Shown: piece after piece, positions 9,441 through 18,752 of the stretch | Numbering within the stretch: position 1 is the first letter of the stretch | Layout: each line of letters starts with the position of its first letter | Assembly: GCA_022241785.1 (NCBI GenBank) | Contig: JAKOMP010000013.1 | Span: forward strand, 27,950-91,949 | DNA length: 64,000 bases | DNA from: Cyanocohniella sp. LLY | GTDB lineage: Bacteria > Cyanobacteriota > Cyanobacteriia > Cyanobacteriales > Nostocaceae | Direction: 5' to 3' | The notes under the pieces: generated by a model | The model's input: the letters and a program-made list of their open reading frames with translations, nothing else | Database searches by the model: none | What the model was told of the DNA's origin: nothing | Position numbers and translations under genes: made by a program

Positions 9441-10223
9441 TTATACAGCCGCGATAGCGCAAACTTGTAAGCCAACTGGTGTATGAATGATTACAGATTC
9501 TACGCCAAAAACTTGGGCGATGGAGTTGGGTGTGAGAACTGTTTTAGGTGTGCCTACTTCCCAAAGATGACCTTGTTTTAATAAGGCAATGCGGGAGCTA
9601 TATCTGGCGGCTAAATTTAATTCATGCAATACTGTGACGATTGTTAAATTCTGGTTTTGATTGAGATTTTTGAGTAATTCTAAGAGTTGTAATTGATAGT
9701 TGATATCTAAATAAGTGGTGGGTTCATCTAATAGTAATACTTTGGGTTCTTGCGCCAGCGCTAATGCTAAAAAAGCGCGTTGTTTTTCTCCCCCAGAAAG
9801 TTGTTCAACCAGGCGATCGCTTAATTTGTCTAGTTGGGTTTTTTGAATTGCTGCTGTAACTTTTTGTCTATCTTCATTGTTTAATTCCCATTGCCACCAA
9901 GGTTGATGCGGGGTGCGTCCTAAACTTACTAATTGTCGTACTGTTAAACCTACAGGAACTGTTTGTTGTTGCGGTAATAATGCTAATTTCTGTGCCACTA
10001 CATTGGGGGGCTGAGAATGAATAGCTTTACCATCAAGTAGTACGGTTCCTTGCTGTGGTGATAGAATCCGACTTAATAATTTTAAAACTGTAGATTTACC
10101 AGAACCATTAGCACCGACTAAACTTAACCATTCTCCTGTTTGCAAAGATAAGTTAATGTCTTCAACAATGGGTAAGGCGGTGTAACCACCAGTGAGATTT
10201 TGTAGTTCAAGGGGCATGGTCAA
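9441..10223 (-). CDS. FecE/BtuD-type ABC transporter ATPase
   Basis: 260 residues: Walker A GANGSGKST, Q-loop LLPQQQTVP, signature LSGGEKQRA, Walker B VLLLDEPTTYLD and switch HELN. The YLD following Walker B and the overall pattern match the iron-chelate/haem/cobalamin ATPases. It sits 9 bp downstream of the FecCD permease on the same strand, so the two form one unit. The binding protein is absent from the neighbourhood. Substrate (ferric siderophore, haem or corrinoid) is undetermined. Confidence 0.9.
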   Translation of the reverse strand: MTMPLELQNLTGGYTALPIVEDINLSLQTGEWLSLVGANGSGKSTVLKLLSRILSPQQGTVLLDGKAIHSQPPNVVAQKLALLPQQQTVPVGLTVRQLVSLGRTPHQPWWQWELNNEDRQKVTAAIQKTQLDKLSDRLVEQLSGGEKQRAFLALALAQEPKVLLLDEPTTYLDINYQLQLLELLKNLNQNQNLTIVTVLHELNLAARYSSRIALLKQGHLWEVGTPKTVLTPNSIAQVFGVESVIIHTPVGLQVCAIAAV

Positions 10224-10232
10224 GAATTAAAA

Positions 10233-11228
10233 TTATAGTTTATTCAATCCAGCCGAACGCCGATAAAGTAACCAAATAAATAAAGGTGAACCCAACAAGG
10301 CGGTGACAGCACCTACTGGTAGTTCTACTGCTCCCAGTCGAGAAAGTAAATCTGCAAAGGTGAGTAGCCAAGCACCAGCTAATGCTGAAAGTGGTAACAC
10401 AAAACGGTGGTCTGTACCAACGATGAGACGGACACCATGAGGTACAACCAAACCAACAAACCCAATTAAACCACAGATGCTAACTGCGCCTGCGGCTAAT
10501 AAAGTGGCCACACCACCAATTAATAAGCGCGATCGCGTTAATGATACTCCTAAACCTACAGCTAAATCATCTCCCAATGCCAGCACGTTGACAGACCGCG
10601 CCAACAAGCATCCCCCAATTAACGCCACGATAATATAGGGGCCAGCCGTGGAAATTTCTCGCCAACCGCGTCCATTTAGGCTACCAACCAACCAACTGAG
10701 GGCAATTTGAATTTGACCGTCTTCCGCTAATAAAAGTAAGGTAGTTTGCACTGAGCCTAATAAAGAACTCACCGCTACTCCCCCTAAAATTAGTCTTTCA
10801 ATAGAAATTCCTGACCCAGCACGACCCAACAAAATTACAATAGCCGAAGTTAAAATTGCGCCTATCCATGCAGCTAAAGGAATGGCAATCGGAAAAACTT
10901 GTAAACTGATCATCAAAATCACAATCAGTCCAGCACCAGCAGAAATACCTAAAATAAATGGGTCAGCCAGACTATTACGTAACATTCCTTGTAATAAAGC
11001 ACCTGACATTCCCAATGCTGCACCGACAATAAGCGCTGCGACAATGCGCGGAATCCGCAAATCCCACAGAATTGTTTGCCTGATAGGGTCGCCTTGATGA
11101 AGAATTGCCTGCCAAAATTCTCCGAAAGTTAAATGTACCGCTCCTTGAGACAAAGAAAGTACTAGAGTTACTAATAATCCTGTACCCAAAAGCAAAACAG
11201 CCCAGAGTATGCGGTATTTGCTAGTCAT
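10233..11228 (-). CDS. FecCD-family ABC transporter permease
   Basis: 331 residues with about ten hydrophobic helices. Family hallmarks are WDLRIPRIVAALIVGAALG, GMLRNSLADPFILGISAGAG and, near the C terminus, GFVGLVVPHGVRLIVG plus ELPVGAVTALLGSPLF. These are characteristic of BtuC/FhuB/FecCD permeases for iron chelates or cobalamin. The gene lies upstream of and close to the ATPase gene. No Fur box was identified by eye in the short 36-bp gap to glcD, so transcription from further upstream is possible. Confidence 0.92.
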   Translation of the reverse strand: MTSKYRILWAVLLLGTGLLVTLVLSLSQGAVHLTFGEFWQAILHQGDPIRQTILWDLRIPRIVAALIVGAALGMSGALLQGMLRNSLADPFILGISAGAGLIVILMISLQVFPIAIPLAAWIGAILTSAIVILLGRAGSGISIERLILGGVAVSSLLGSVQTTLLLLAEDGQIQIALSWLVGSLNGRGWREISTAGPYIIVALIGGCLLARSVNVLALGDDLAVGLGVSLTRSRLLIGGVATLLAAGAVSICGLIGFVGLVVPHGVRLIVGTDHRFVLPLSALAGAWLLTFADLLSRLGAVELPVGAVTALLGSPLFIWLLYRRSAGLNKL

Positions 11229-11264
11229 TAGTCATCGGTCATTGGTTATAGACTACTAGTAGAG

Positions 11265-12734
11265 TTAAAATTTTTCCACACCGGCAAACTGCTTCATGCT
11301 TGTATTTGCTGCTTCACCACAAGTGCGGGGTGTAGGAAATATCTTATCGGGATTTGCCAAACCTTGAGGATTAAAGACTTGCCTTACCCATTGCATAGTT
11401 TCTAAATCAGTATCGCTAAACATATCTGGCATATAGCATTTTTTGTCTGCACCAATGCCATGTTCACCGGAAATGCTACCACCGACTTTGACGCAAAGCT
11501 TGAGAATTTCTCCACCAACTTCTTCTACTTTTTCTAATGCTCCTGGTATAGAATTATCAAATAAAATTAGTGGATGTAAATTACCATCTCCTGCATGAAA
11601 TACATTGGCAATTTTATAGCCAAATTTTTCACTTAATGCCTCAATTTCTTGAAGAACATAAGGCAATTGCGTCCGAGGAATTACACCATCTTGGACATAA
11701 TAGTCTGGACTTAAATGACCAGCAGCTGCAAAAGCAGCTTTACGTCCTTTCCAAAGTTTTAATCTGGTTTCTGGGTCACTGGCAGAAGTTACATTACGGG
11801 CGCCATTTTTCTGACAAATTTCAGCTACCCGTTGTTTATTTACCTCAACTTCTACATCTAAACCGTCAATTTCTACTAATAAAATAGCGGTAGCGTCGCG
11901 GGGATAACAATTGGTTGCTACAACATCTTCTACTGCATTGATGCTGATATTGTCCATCATTTCCATACCACCGGGAATAATTCCCGCGCTGATAATATCA
12001 GAAACACTAGCTCCAGCAGCTTCAACACTAGTAAAATCCGCTAATAAAACACAAATTGATTCAGCACTTTTCAAAATTCGTAAGGTTATTTCTGTGGCAA
12101 TACCCAAAGTACCTTCAGAACCGACAAATACACCTGTTAAATCATAACCAGGCATTTCCGGTACTTGTCCGCCTAAATCCAGAATTTCTCCTGTGGGTGT
12201 GACAATTTTTAATCCCAACACATGGTTAGTAGTGACACCATACTTAAGACAATGCACCCCACCAGAGTTTTCGGCAACGTTACCCCCAATTGAACAGATA
12301 ATTTGGCTGGAAGGATCTGGTGCATAATAGAATCCCGCGCCACTTACGGTTTGCGTTACCCAACTATTAATTACACCTGGCTGGACAACAATGCGCTGAT
12401 TATCTAAATCAACACTCAGGATTTGCCGCATTAATGAAGTGACGATAAGAACTGAATCTACCGATGGTAACGCCCCACCAGATAGGCCAGTACCAGAACC
12501 ACGGGCGATGAAAGTTACAGCATATTTGTTGCATATCTTAACCAATGCGGCAATTTGTTCTGTCGTTCTGGGTAAAACTACCACAGCAGGGCGTTGGCGA
12601 TAGCTAGTTAAACCATCGCATTCATAAGTGATGAGTTCCTCACGACGCTGTACGACACCATTTTTACCAACTACAGCTTCAAATGCTTTAATAATGGGTT
12701 GCCAATTACGTTGTTTTGTATCTTGAGTAAGCAT
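11265..12734 (-). CDS. glcD: Glycolate oxidase/dehydrogenase subunit GlcD (FAD-linked oxidase)
   Basis: 489 residues. The FAD_binding_4 domain (about 50-190) contains the RGSGTGLSGGALP pyrophosphate loop and CSIGGNVAENSGG. The C-terminal FAD-oxidase domain (about 230-465) contains HAGDGNLHP and SGEHGIG, the metal/substrate histidines of GlcD and D-lactate dehydrogenases. In cyanobacteria this enzyme feeds photorespiration by oxidising glycolate to glyoxylate. GlcE and GlcF are not adjacent. D-lactate as substrate cannot be excluded from sequence alone. Confidence 0.9.
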   Translation of the reverse strand: MLTQDTKQRNWQPIIKAFEAVVGKNGVVQRREELITYECDGLTSYRQRPAVVVLPRTTEQIAALVKICNKYAVTFIARGSGTGLSGGALPSVDSVLIVTSLMRQILSVDLDNQRIVVQPGVINSWVTQTVSGAGFYYAPDPSSQIICSIGGNVAENSGGVHCLKYGVTTNHVLGLKIVTPTGEILDLGGQVPEMPGYDLTGVFVGSEGTLGIATEITLRILKSAESICVLLADFTSVEAAGASVSDIISAGIIPGGMEMMDNISINAVEDVVATNCYPRDATAILLVEIDGLDVEVEVNKQRVAEICQKNGARNVTSASDPETRLKLWKGRKAAFAAAGHLSPDYYVQDGVIPRTQLPYVLQEIEALSEKFGYKIANVFHAGDGNLHPLILFDNSIPGALEKVEEVGGEILKLCVKVGGSISGEHGIGADKKCYMPDMFSDTDLETMQWVRQVFNPQGLANPDKIFPTPRTCGEAANTSMKQFAGVEKF

Positions 12735-12880
12735 ATTTTTTTAACTAAAAGGTAGATGTTTTACTTGGTGATAGGATGGATACCCTGCAAATCACCTTTA
12801 ACGCTTCGAGGAAGTCCCCATATTCAACCCATCCTACCCATGCTACCCCAGTTTATTTGACTGCCGTTTACGTCTAGAAT

Positions 12881-12901
12881 CCCCCGAAGTCAATTCGGGG
12901 G
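12881..12901 (-). terminator. Stem-loop downstream of hemL
   Basis: Perfect 8-bp GC-rich stem CCCCCGAA/TTCGGGGG with a 5-nt loop, 41 bp past the hemL stop. There is no clear T run, so an intrinsic terminator or RNA-stabilising hairpin are both possible. Confidence 0.55.
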
Positions 12902-12941
12902 AGTATGTCAAGCTACTTATTCCAGGGATATCTCTGAGAAG

Positions 12942-14240
12942 TTACAAATTAGACAGTACATCCCGTGCAACGGCTAAAGTTTGCTCAATATCTGTTTCTG
13001 TGTGAGCCAAAGAAGTAAAACCAGCCTCAAACTGAGAAGGCGCTAAATAAACGCCGCGCTCTAACATACCACGATGGAATCGTCCGAATTTAGCCATATC
13101 AGACTTTTTGGCATCTTCGTAGTTATGAACTGGCCCAGCGGTAAAGAATAGGCCAAACATAGCGCTAATGTGTCCACCGCAAACGCCATGACCAGTTTCT
13201 TGGGCAATTTGCACCAATCCATCTGCTAGCTTCTGAGTAATTTGGTCAAGATACTCATAAGTACCAGGTCTTTGCAACAATTCCAGGGTCTTAATCCCAG
13301 CAGTCATGGCTAAAGGATTACCAGAAAGAGTTCCAGCTTGATAGACAGGGCCTGCGGGAGCAATCATTGACATAATCTCCCGACGACCGCCATAGGCTCC
13401 AACTGGTAAGCCACCACCGATGACTTTACCTAAAGTAGTGAGGTCGGGTGTAACGCCAAATTTTTCTTGAGCGCCACCGTAGGCAATACGAAATCCTGTC
13501 ATTACCTCATCAAAAACCAGTAATGCACCATGTTCGTGGGTTAGTTCGCGTAGACCTTCCAAGAACCCAGCATCGGGAGTAATAAATCCAGCATTGCCCA
13601 CAACTGGCTCTAGAATTACACCAGCAATCTCATCACGATTTTGTTCAAACAAAGCTTTCACAGCTTCCAAGTCATTGTAAGGAGCCGTGAGAGTACCGCT
13701 TGTTGCTGATTTAGGCACTCCTGGTGAATCAGGTAACCCAAGTGTGGCGACACCAGAACCTGCCTTCACTAAAAACGTATCGGCATGACCGTGGTAGCAG
13801 CCTTCAAACTTGATGATTTTCTCCCGGTTGGTGAACGCTCGCATTAATCGCAACACTGCCATACAAGCTTCTGTACCGGAATTGACAAATCTGACCATTT
13901 CGATACTGGGAACAGCATCAATTACCATTTCAGCCAGAATATTTTCTAGTACTGAAGGCGCACCGAAGCTAGTACCTTTTTCCAAGGCTTCATGGAGTGC
14001 CGCGATGACTTCGGGATGGGCATGACCACAAATAGCTGGGCCCCAAGTGCCAACATAATCAATGTATTGGTTGCCATCTACATCCCAAATGTATGCGTCT
14101 TTAACACGCTCAAAAACTATGGGTTGTCCACCTACGGACTTGAATGCACGAACTGGAGAACTAACTCCTCCTGGCATCAAATTTTGGGCTGCGGCAAAGA
14201 TTTCTTGTGATTTTGTGGTTTTAATAGTGGTATTTACCAA
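12942..14240 (-). CDS. hemL: Glutamate-1-semialdehyde 2,1-aminomutase
   Basis: 432 residues, full length. It converts glutamate-1-semialdehyde to 5-aminolevulinate, the precursor of haem, chlorophyll and bilins. The fold-type I PLP site is clear: [31 protein letters not shown] and Schiff-base Lys272 in [12 protein letters not shown]. The conserved [12 protein letters not shown] opening supports the start. Downstream is a strong stem-loop; upstream is a leader with an imperfect hairpin near 14269-14292. It stands alone on its strand. Confidence 0.97.
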   Translation of the reverse strand: MVNTTIKTTKSQEIFAAAQNLMPGGVSSPVRAFKSVGGQPIVFERVKDAYIWDVDGNQYIDYVGTWGPAICGHAHPEVIAALHEALEKGTSFGAPSVLENILAEMVIDAVPSIEMVRFVNSGTEACMAVLRLMRAFTNREKIIKFEGCYHGHADTFLVKAGSGVATLGLPDSPGVPKSATSGTLTAPYNDLEAVKALFEQNRDEIAGVILEPVVGNAGFITPDAGFLEGLRELTHEHGALLVFDEVMTGFRIAYGGAQEKFGVTPDLTTLGKVIGGGLPVGAYGGRREIMSMIAPAGPVYQAGTLSGNPLAMTAGIKTLELLQRPGTYEYLDQITQKLADGLVQIAQETGHGVCGGHISAMFGLFFTAGPVHNYEDAKKSDMAKFGRFHRGMLERGVYLAPSQFEAGFTSLAHTETDIEQTLAVARDVLSNL

Positions 14241-14268
14241 AGTTCTCTCCTAAGAAGTGATATCCTCC

Positions 14269-14292
14269 TACACTGACCTTATCAGGTACAGT
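14269..14292 (-). promoter_or_regulatory. Imperfect hairpin in the hemL leader
   Basis: CACTGACCT and AGGTACAGTG pair with one bulge around a TATC loop, about 30 bp before the hemL start. Possible leader structure or operator; function inferred only from position. Confidence 0.3.
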
Positions 14293-14473
14293 GAGTGGTT
14301 TTTCTTGTAAATTTTATGAGGCAGGTATTCACATACTGAATACTACCAGCTACTATTTGCGTCCCATCGCTTCCTCATTTCCTCATCAGGTCAAAACTTC
14401 TATCTTAGGATAGGGTGAAAAACTGTTCAGAAATTCTATCCTATAGAATTATTTGAACAAAAAAAATAACAAT

Positions 14474-14662
14474 ATGTTATACAAGTCGAACGAAGACTTG
14501 CCTTTAGAGATTCGTACTAAATTATCTGAGGCTTACCAAGACCTTTACCGGGCAGCTTTTAACTCAGCCATTCATTGGTATGGTGAAGCATCTAAAGCTC
14601 ACAAAGTCGCGTTGAGTGCTGTCAAGATGCAATCGGCGACAGATAGGAGGGCATTTGTGTAA
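14474..14662 (+). CDS. ChaB-like small protein
   Basis: 62 residues from the ATG at 14474; an in-frame TTG at 14453 would add seven lysine/asparagine-rich residues. The segment DLPLEIRTKLSEAYQDLYRA followed by AFNSAIHWY matches the ChaB fold (LP..V...LP..AQ..Y..AFN.A...Y). ChaB is annotated as a regulator of the ChaA cation antiporter in E. coli, but ChaB-like proteins in cyanobacteria and phages have no settled role. It lies just before hisIE in the same direction, 75 bp apart; cotranscription is possible. The ribosome binding site is weak. Confidence 0.7.
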   Translation: MLYKSNEDLPLEIRTKLSEAYQDLYRAAFNSAIHWYGEASKAHKVALSAVKMQSATDRRAFV

Positions 14663-14737
14663 GACTAAATCATCAGGTTGAATCCAAAACAGCATGTCAG
14701 CTAACCTATTGAGAATGGTATCGTGAATCCATAAATC

Positions 14738-15415
14738 ATGTTTAATGAGAACAAATTAGCTGGTATGTTTTCTACTGATCCGCATTCACTACTTCACTCT
14801 ATTCCTGTTGATAAAATTCGCTACGATGAACGGGGTCTAGTGCCAGCAATTGTCCAAGATTATTTGGATGGCACTGTCTTAATGATGGCATGGATGAATC
14901 AGGAGTCATTAACAAAGACTTTAGCTACTGGAGAAACTTGCTTTTGGAGTCGTTCTCGCCAGGAATTGTGGCATAAGGGAGCGACTTCTGGCCATATACA
15001 AAAAATACACAGTATCCGTTATGACTGTGATAGTGATGCGCTGCTGATTGGTGTAGAGCAGATAGGAGATATTGCTTGTCATACTGGTGAACGCAGCTGT
15101 TTTCATCAAATAGAAGGAGCGATCGCTCCACCACCAGGGGATACATTGTCACAATTATTTCAGGTGATCTGCGATCGCCGTGATCATCCTCATGAAAATT
15201 CTTACACTTGCAAACTTTTGGCAGGTGGCGATAACAAAATTTTAAAGAAAATTGGTGAAGAAAGCGCTGAAGTGGTGATGGCATTCAAGGATGATGATGC
15301 CGACGCTATTGCAGGGGAAGTTGCGGATTTGCTTTACCATACCCTGGTGGCTTTAGCTTACCATCAAGTAGATGTGAAATCAGTATATCGTAAGTTGCAA
15401 GAACGTCGGCGATAG
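14738..15415 (+). CDS. hisIE: Bifunctional phosphoribosyl-AMP cyclohydrolase / phosphoribosyl-ATP pyrophosphatase
   Basis: 225 residues. HisI domain (about 20-125): ILE-like opening followed by [27 protein letters not shown] and CDSDALL...[10 protein letters not shown], which supply the zinc/magnesium ligands. HisE domain (about 130-222): [20 protein letters not shown] and [20 protein letters not shown], the alpha-helical NTP-pyrophosphohydrolase fold. Together they perform steps two and three of histidine synthesis. Start: ATG at 14738; residue 10 is a second Met. No other his gene is nearby, as is usual in cyanobacteria. Confidence 0.96.
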   Translation: MFNENKLAGMFSTDPHSLLHSIPVDKIRYDERGLVPAIVQDYLDGTVLMMAWMNQESLTKTLATGETCFWSRSRQELWHKGATSGHIQKIHSIRYDCDSDALLIGVEQIGDIACHTGERSCFHQIEGAIAPPPGDTLSQLFQVICDRRDHPHENSYTCKLLAGGDNKILKKIGEESAEVVMAFKDDDADAIAGEVADLLYHTLVALAYHQVDVKSVYRKLQERRR

Positions 15416-15426
15416 CAGAATTAGCA

Positions 15427-15450
15427 GGGGACAAGGGGACAAGGGGATAA
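15427..15450. repeat. GGGGACAA octamer repeat, 3 units
   Basis: GGGGACAA, GGGGACAA, GGGGATAA in tandem directly after hisIE. Confidence 0.75.
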
Positions 15451-15540
15451 GTTATCCCACATCTCTCTATTCCCCTCATCTCTCAGTCTCCAAAAAAAAT
15501 GTTTTTGTAATTCTTATCATTAGTCAGTCTTTTCCTCTAC

Positions 15541-15582
15541 GATTCCACAGAGTTTCCACAGGTATTTTGATAGTTTTCCACA
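15541..15582. promoter_or_regulatory. Cluster of three DnaA-box-like sites
   Basis: GATTCCACA (15541), GTTTCCACA (15552) and TTTTCCACA (15574) lie in the same orientation with starts separated by 11 and 22 bp, that is on one helical face. TTTTCCACA matches the cyanobacterial DnaA box. No replication gene is adjacent, so a regulatory or titration site is more likely than oriC; inference from sequence only. Confidence 0.45.
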
Positions 15583-15948
15583 GATGTTGGACGAACTAAT
15601 AGGCACTTGCCGTTTTACTGGGGATATTTGATTCTCAGTAGTATGAGTATTAAAGGACTGAGTTTTTATTAAGTTGAGTAACAAAAACCTTGTCTCAACC
15701 CCTATTCTTACGTCAACATTTATTTTTTATACCAGCGGATTTAACATTTCGCAGCATTGACAAACCCACCCCCTCTTGGCGCACAATGATTCGGCTGGCT
15801 TGTTTTGTAGTCCGTTCCACCATTGACACCAAAAAGTACCTGAAACGTTGGTGTAGATTGTCGGGTAGACACAGGATTATGTAAGGCAAATTCCACATCA
15901 CCACAAGCAACTTGTCCCTCTTGATTGACCTCAGAGAAGGAAGAACTT

Positions 15949-16146
15949 ATGAACGCAACAGTTAGTATTTTCACAGAAATTCCCGAAACACTACATGAAT
16001 CCCTCAAGACTTACTTAGAAACACATCCTGATTGGGATCAAAACCGAGTACTGACGGCTGCATTATCGCTGTTTTTACTGCAAAATGGAGATAGCGATCG
16101 CCGCGCTGCTCGTGTATATTTGGAAACTTTGTTTCACCACAGCTAA
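15949..16146 (+). CDS. DUF2811 small conserved protein
   Basis: 65 residues beginning MNATVSIFTEIPETLHESL and continuing LETHPDWDQNRVLTAALSLF, which fits the cyanobacterial DUF2811 family (IPE.LH..L..YLE.HP.WDQ.RV..AALSLFL.QNG). Start: the ATG at 15949 is preceded at a good distance by AGGAAG; an upstream in-frame TTG at 15925 is less likely. The sequence looks like a small DNA-binding or adaptor fold, but the function is unknown. No operon partner. Confidence 0.8.
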   Translation: MNATVSIFTEIPETLHESLKTYLETHPDWDQNRVLTAALSLFLLQNGDSDRRAARVYLETLFHHS

Positions 16147-16497
16147 ATATCAATGCCCTGCACCAACTGGCCAGAAACAACTAATTTACCAGCCATGACA
16201 CAAGTGCTAGTAAACAACATTCTGGCTCATGCCTGAGCATGGGCACGGTTACCGTGCCCCAAACTTTAATCGATGGGGATACCTTGTGAGCAAGGGGATG
16301 AGAGGCAATAGAAAATAAGACTCAGTAAATCTTCTTGCTCAAAAAGAACTTAAACCAGTAATTTGCCTGTGTATCTGGGAGTAAACCTGGTCAAGCTAAA
16401 AAATTCACTACACAAAAATATTTGTCATTGAGTTGCTGACTCAAGAGTTAAGAGTCAGGAGTTAAGTGTGAACAACTCTAAATTAGTGACTATTAAC
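16147..16497. other. Spacer with strong palindrome
   Basis: 351 bp between convergent genes. It contains the palindrome at 16241-16259 and a CATGCCTGAGCATG hairpin just before it. No gene seen. The hairpins may end transcription from one or both sides. Confidence 0.5.
16241..16259. repeat. 19-bp perfect palindrome
   Basis: GGGCACGGTTACCGTGCCC, nine complementary bases each side of a central T, between convergent genes. No T run follows on either strand. Confidence 0.7.
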
Positions 16498-17220
16498 TCA
16501 AGAGTGAGCTTCCGACTGTTGAGAGGGACATTCAAATTTATACCCTACACCCCGTACAGTCTGAATTAGTGCTGGTTGACTCGCATCGACTTCAATTTTC
16601 TTACGAATTTGACCGATATGTACATCGACAACCCGCTGGTCACCAACATATTCGTAATCCCAGACTTCTTGAATCAGTTCTGCACGCCGCCAGACTCTAC
16701 CAGGATGGCTGGCGAGGAAATGCAACAGATCAAATTCCAGAGCAGTTAAGGGTATTGCTTGGTTGTTGAGTGCTACCTCGCGTCGCACCGGATCAATCAT
16801 TAACTTTTCAAATACCAAACGTTTTTGTTCAGCAGTCGTCACAACTCGCTGACGCCTCAAGATGGCTGCTACTCTAACTTCTAACTCTCCCAGTCCAAAT
16901 GGCTTAGTAAGATAGTCATCAGCACCTTTAGAGAAGCCACGAATTTTATCGGCTTCATCTGCACGGCTAGTTAACATCAGCACGAAAACACCATTACGAC
17001 TTTGCATTTCTTGGCAGAGGTTAAACCCAATGACATCTGGTAGATTGACATCTAAAATCACCAAATCTGGGTTAAATTGCTCAAATAGGGCTAATGCTGA
17101 TTTACCATCCTCAGCCGCCTCTACTTGATAGGTCTGCCTAATTAAAAACCGTTGAATTAAATTGCGGACCGCAGGGTCGTCATCAACTACAAGAATCTTG
17201 GCGGGAGCCATGACCATCAC
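16498..17220 (-). CDS. OmpR/PhoB-family response regulator
   Basis: About 236-240 residues. Receiver domain with acidic pocket (VVDDDPA), phosphoacceptor Asp in LVILDVNLPD, TSRADE and Lys in DDYLTKPFGLGEL. C-terminal winged helix from about 135, with RREVALNNQAIPLTALEFDL and VVDVHIGQIRKKIE, ending in TVRGVGYKF. The beginning offers GTG, ATG and ATG in close succession (17220, 17217, 17211); I cannot choose firmly. There is no histidine kinase next to it, so it is an orphan regulator. It is not one of the RpaA or RpaB sequences I can recall. Confidence 0.93.
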   Translation of the reverse strand: MMVMAPAKILVVDDDPAVRNLIQRFLIRQTYQVEAAEDGKSALALFEQFNPDLVILDVNLPDVIGFNLCQEMQSRNGVFVLMLTSRADEADKIRGFSKGADDYLTKPFGLGELEVRVAAILRRQRVVTTAEQKRLVFEKLMIDPVRREVALNNQAIPLTALEFDLLHFLASHPGRVWRRAELIQEVWDYEYVGDQRVVDVHIGQIRKKIEVDASQPALIQTVRGVGYKFECPSQQSEAHS

Positions 17221-17927
17221 TTTTCACAAAAATTTATAAGATTAACAGGGAAGAAGATTGCGTAAAAACGCTGTTTCCACTTTGGGAGTTATGTAAGAAT
17301 CTACAAGGGTGAGGAATGAATTTCCTGATGATCCACAAATAATAGTGTAATCAGGTTTCTGGACAATAAAAATTAAGAAGATTCTGCTAGTCACATAGGT
17401 ACTTAAGTACAGGTATTGTAATTAGTAAATTTAGTGTCAACTAGGCAGATATTTTCCATATTAGTCACAGCAGTTCGGTAACCTAAGAGACTTTCCTACC
17501 CCAATATTAGTGGTGAGTGGTGATTTAAAACTTTTTAATTTTAAATCTATCTGTCGATATGTGGATCGATACCACTAGGTAATTGTGTGGCTGATTGCTA
17601 AAAAGTTCCTCAGCAACCGCTAAATTTTCACAATATAAAACCGAAAAGTTAGTTTTTTCATGAAAAATGCGTTTTAGGTATTTTCAGTTCAAATTCTAGA
17701 GTAAAGCCCTCACAGACCAAAGACATGAGGGTATACACGGAGTTATGGCAATATGTTAAAGTTGGTATAGTCAAAATTCCCAAATCAATCCAACTAACCC
17801 ATGCTACTATCCTGGTAGGGCATGACAACATGTCGATACGTTGGTTTCGATCCAGATAAAACCTAAAATTGTTTTTCCTAAAGTAAAAGACTGCCACTGA
17901 CCAAGGCTAAAGAAAGTATAAACTCCC
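17221..17927. other. Divergent promoter region, 707 bp
   Basis: Separates the response regulator (left) from the CPP1-like gene (right). It carries the perfect palindrome GTACTTAAGTAC at 17399-17410 and a stem-loop near 17800-17824 (CATGCTACTA/TGGTAGGGCATG). A 79-codon minus-strand frame at 17658-17897 has no recognisable motif and is not called. Confidence 0.45.
17399..17410. promoter_or_regulatory. 12-bp palindrome GTACTTAAGTAC, possible operator
   Basis: Perfect palindrome inside the divergent upstream region of the response regulator and CPP1-like genes. It resembles, but does not match, an NtcA site (spacer of 6 rather than 8 between GTA and TAC). Confidence 0.3.
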
Positions 17928-18554
17928 ATGAGCGATCAAAATCCCTACGAGAAACTTGGGGTATCAGAAGATGCTAGCTTCGATGAAATTCAGGACGCTC
18001 GCAATCGCCTATTGGAGCAGTGTGAAGGCGATGCCAAAAGTCTAGAGCTAATTGAAGTAGCTTACGATGCGATTTTAATGGATCGCCTAAGGATGCGCCA
18101 GGAAGGTAAAATCAAGGTTCCTGAGCGAATCAGGTTCCCGGAACTGCGAGTGCAATTGGCTCCAAAAGAAAGTCCAACTCCTCATGAGCAGTCTCCTGCA
18201 TGGCTGCAACGAATGCTCGATCAGCCAACACCTACAGATATTCTGTTACCTGGAGCCTGGTATTTGGGCTTAAGTACCATCAGTGTATTTTCCCAGGCAG
18301 CGGGTGATCAAGTTTTGCAGTTAGCATTAGTAGTAGGTGTAGGACTCAGTATTTACTTTATTAAACGTAAAGAAGGCAAGTTTGGTAGAGCAGTGTTGTT
18401 AACGCTGGTTGGTTTAACAGTAGGTTTAATTGTCGGCGGGCTGATTGCTAGCTGGCTATTACCGCAAATAAATCTAGTGCAACTGAGTGCGGAACAGTTG
18501 TCTACAGTGTTGACATTTATGCTGTTATGGCTAATTAGCAGTTTTTTGCGTTAA
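17928..18554 (+). CDS. CPP1-like membrane protein with degenerate J domain
   Basis: 208 residues. The first about 65 residues resemble a J-like domain (NPYEKLGVSEDASFDEIQDA, then an IEVAYDAILMDRLRMRQ helix) without the HPD tripeptide. A basic linker KVPERIRFPE precedes three or four hydrophobic helices in the C-terminal half (about 105-207). This matches the CPP1/CDF1 family: in plants CPP1 is a chloroplast chaperone-like protein that stabilises light-dependent protochlorophyllide reductase. A role in pigment-enzyme or membrane-protein folding is inferred from that homology. Confidence 0.88.
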   Translation: MSDQNPYEKLGVSEDASFDEIQDARNRLLEQCEGDAKSLELIEVAYDAILMDRLRMRQEGKIKVPERIRFPELRVQLAPKESPTPHEQSPAWLQRMLDQPTPTDILLPGAWYLGLSTISVFSQAAGDQVLQLALVVGVGLSIYFIKRKEGKFGRAVLLTLVGLTVGLIVGGLIASWLLPQINLVQLSAEQLSTVLTFMLLWLISSFLR

Positions 18555-18752
18555 TTTGATGAGTCTCTGGGACTAGTACCGCTGCGCGGAAATTAAAAAT
18601 CAAAAGTGAACCAGTGGGGTCTTCTCCCAAAGGGAGAGGCTAGCGCCAAGGGGATCTCCCCCATGAGCAAGTTGTAAACACCGGAGGCGTGATTAAGCAA
18701 GCTGTTTGACGATTTAAAATGGTATGTCTATTTACGCCGTGCTGTACTAGTG

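Larger units (their letters stand above)
15416..15948. other. Spacer with octamer repeat and DnaA-box-like cluster
   Basis: 533 bp between hisIE and the DUF2811 gene. It holds the GGGGACAA repeat (15427-15450) and the three TTCCACA sites at 15541-15582. Short overlapping frames on both strands at 15690-16007 look like chance frames: no recognisable motif and mutual overlap. The rest is unassigned. Confidence 0.5.

Noticed and set aside
15541..15582. Chromosomal origin at the DnaA-box cluster
   Set aside because: No dnaA, dnaN or other origin-linked genes nearby and only three boxes; kept as a regulatory candidate only.
15690..16007. Overlapping frames on both strands before the DUF2811 gene
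   Set aside because: They overlap each other and the upstream region of a real gene, and none has motifs or a start signal.
17840..17862. tRNA T-arm-like GGTTTCGATCC
   Set aside because: No acceptor, D or anticodon stems could be fitted around it.
17658..17897. 79-codon minus-strand frame before the CPP1-like gene
   Set aside because: Occupies promoter DNA and shows no conserved feature.
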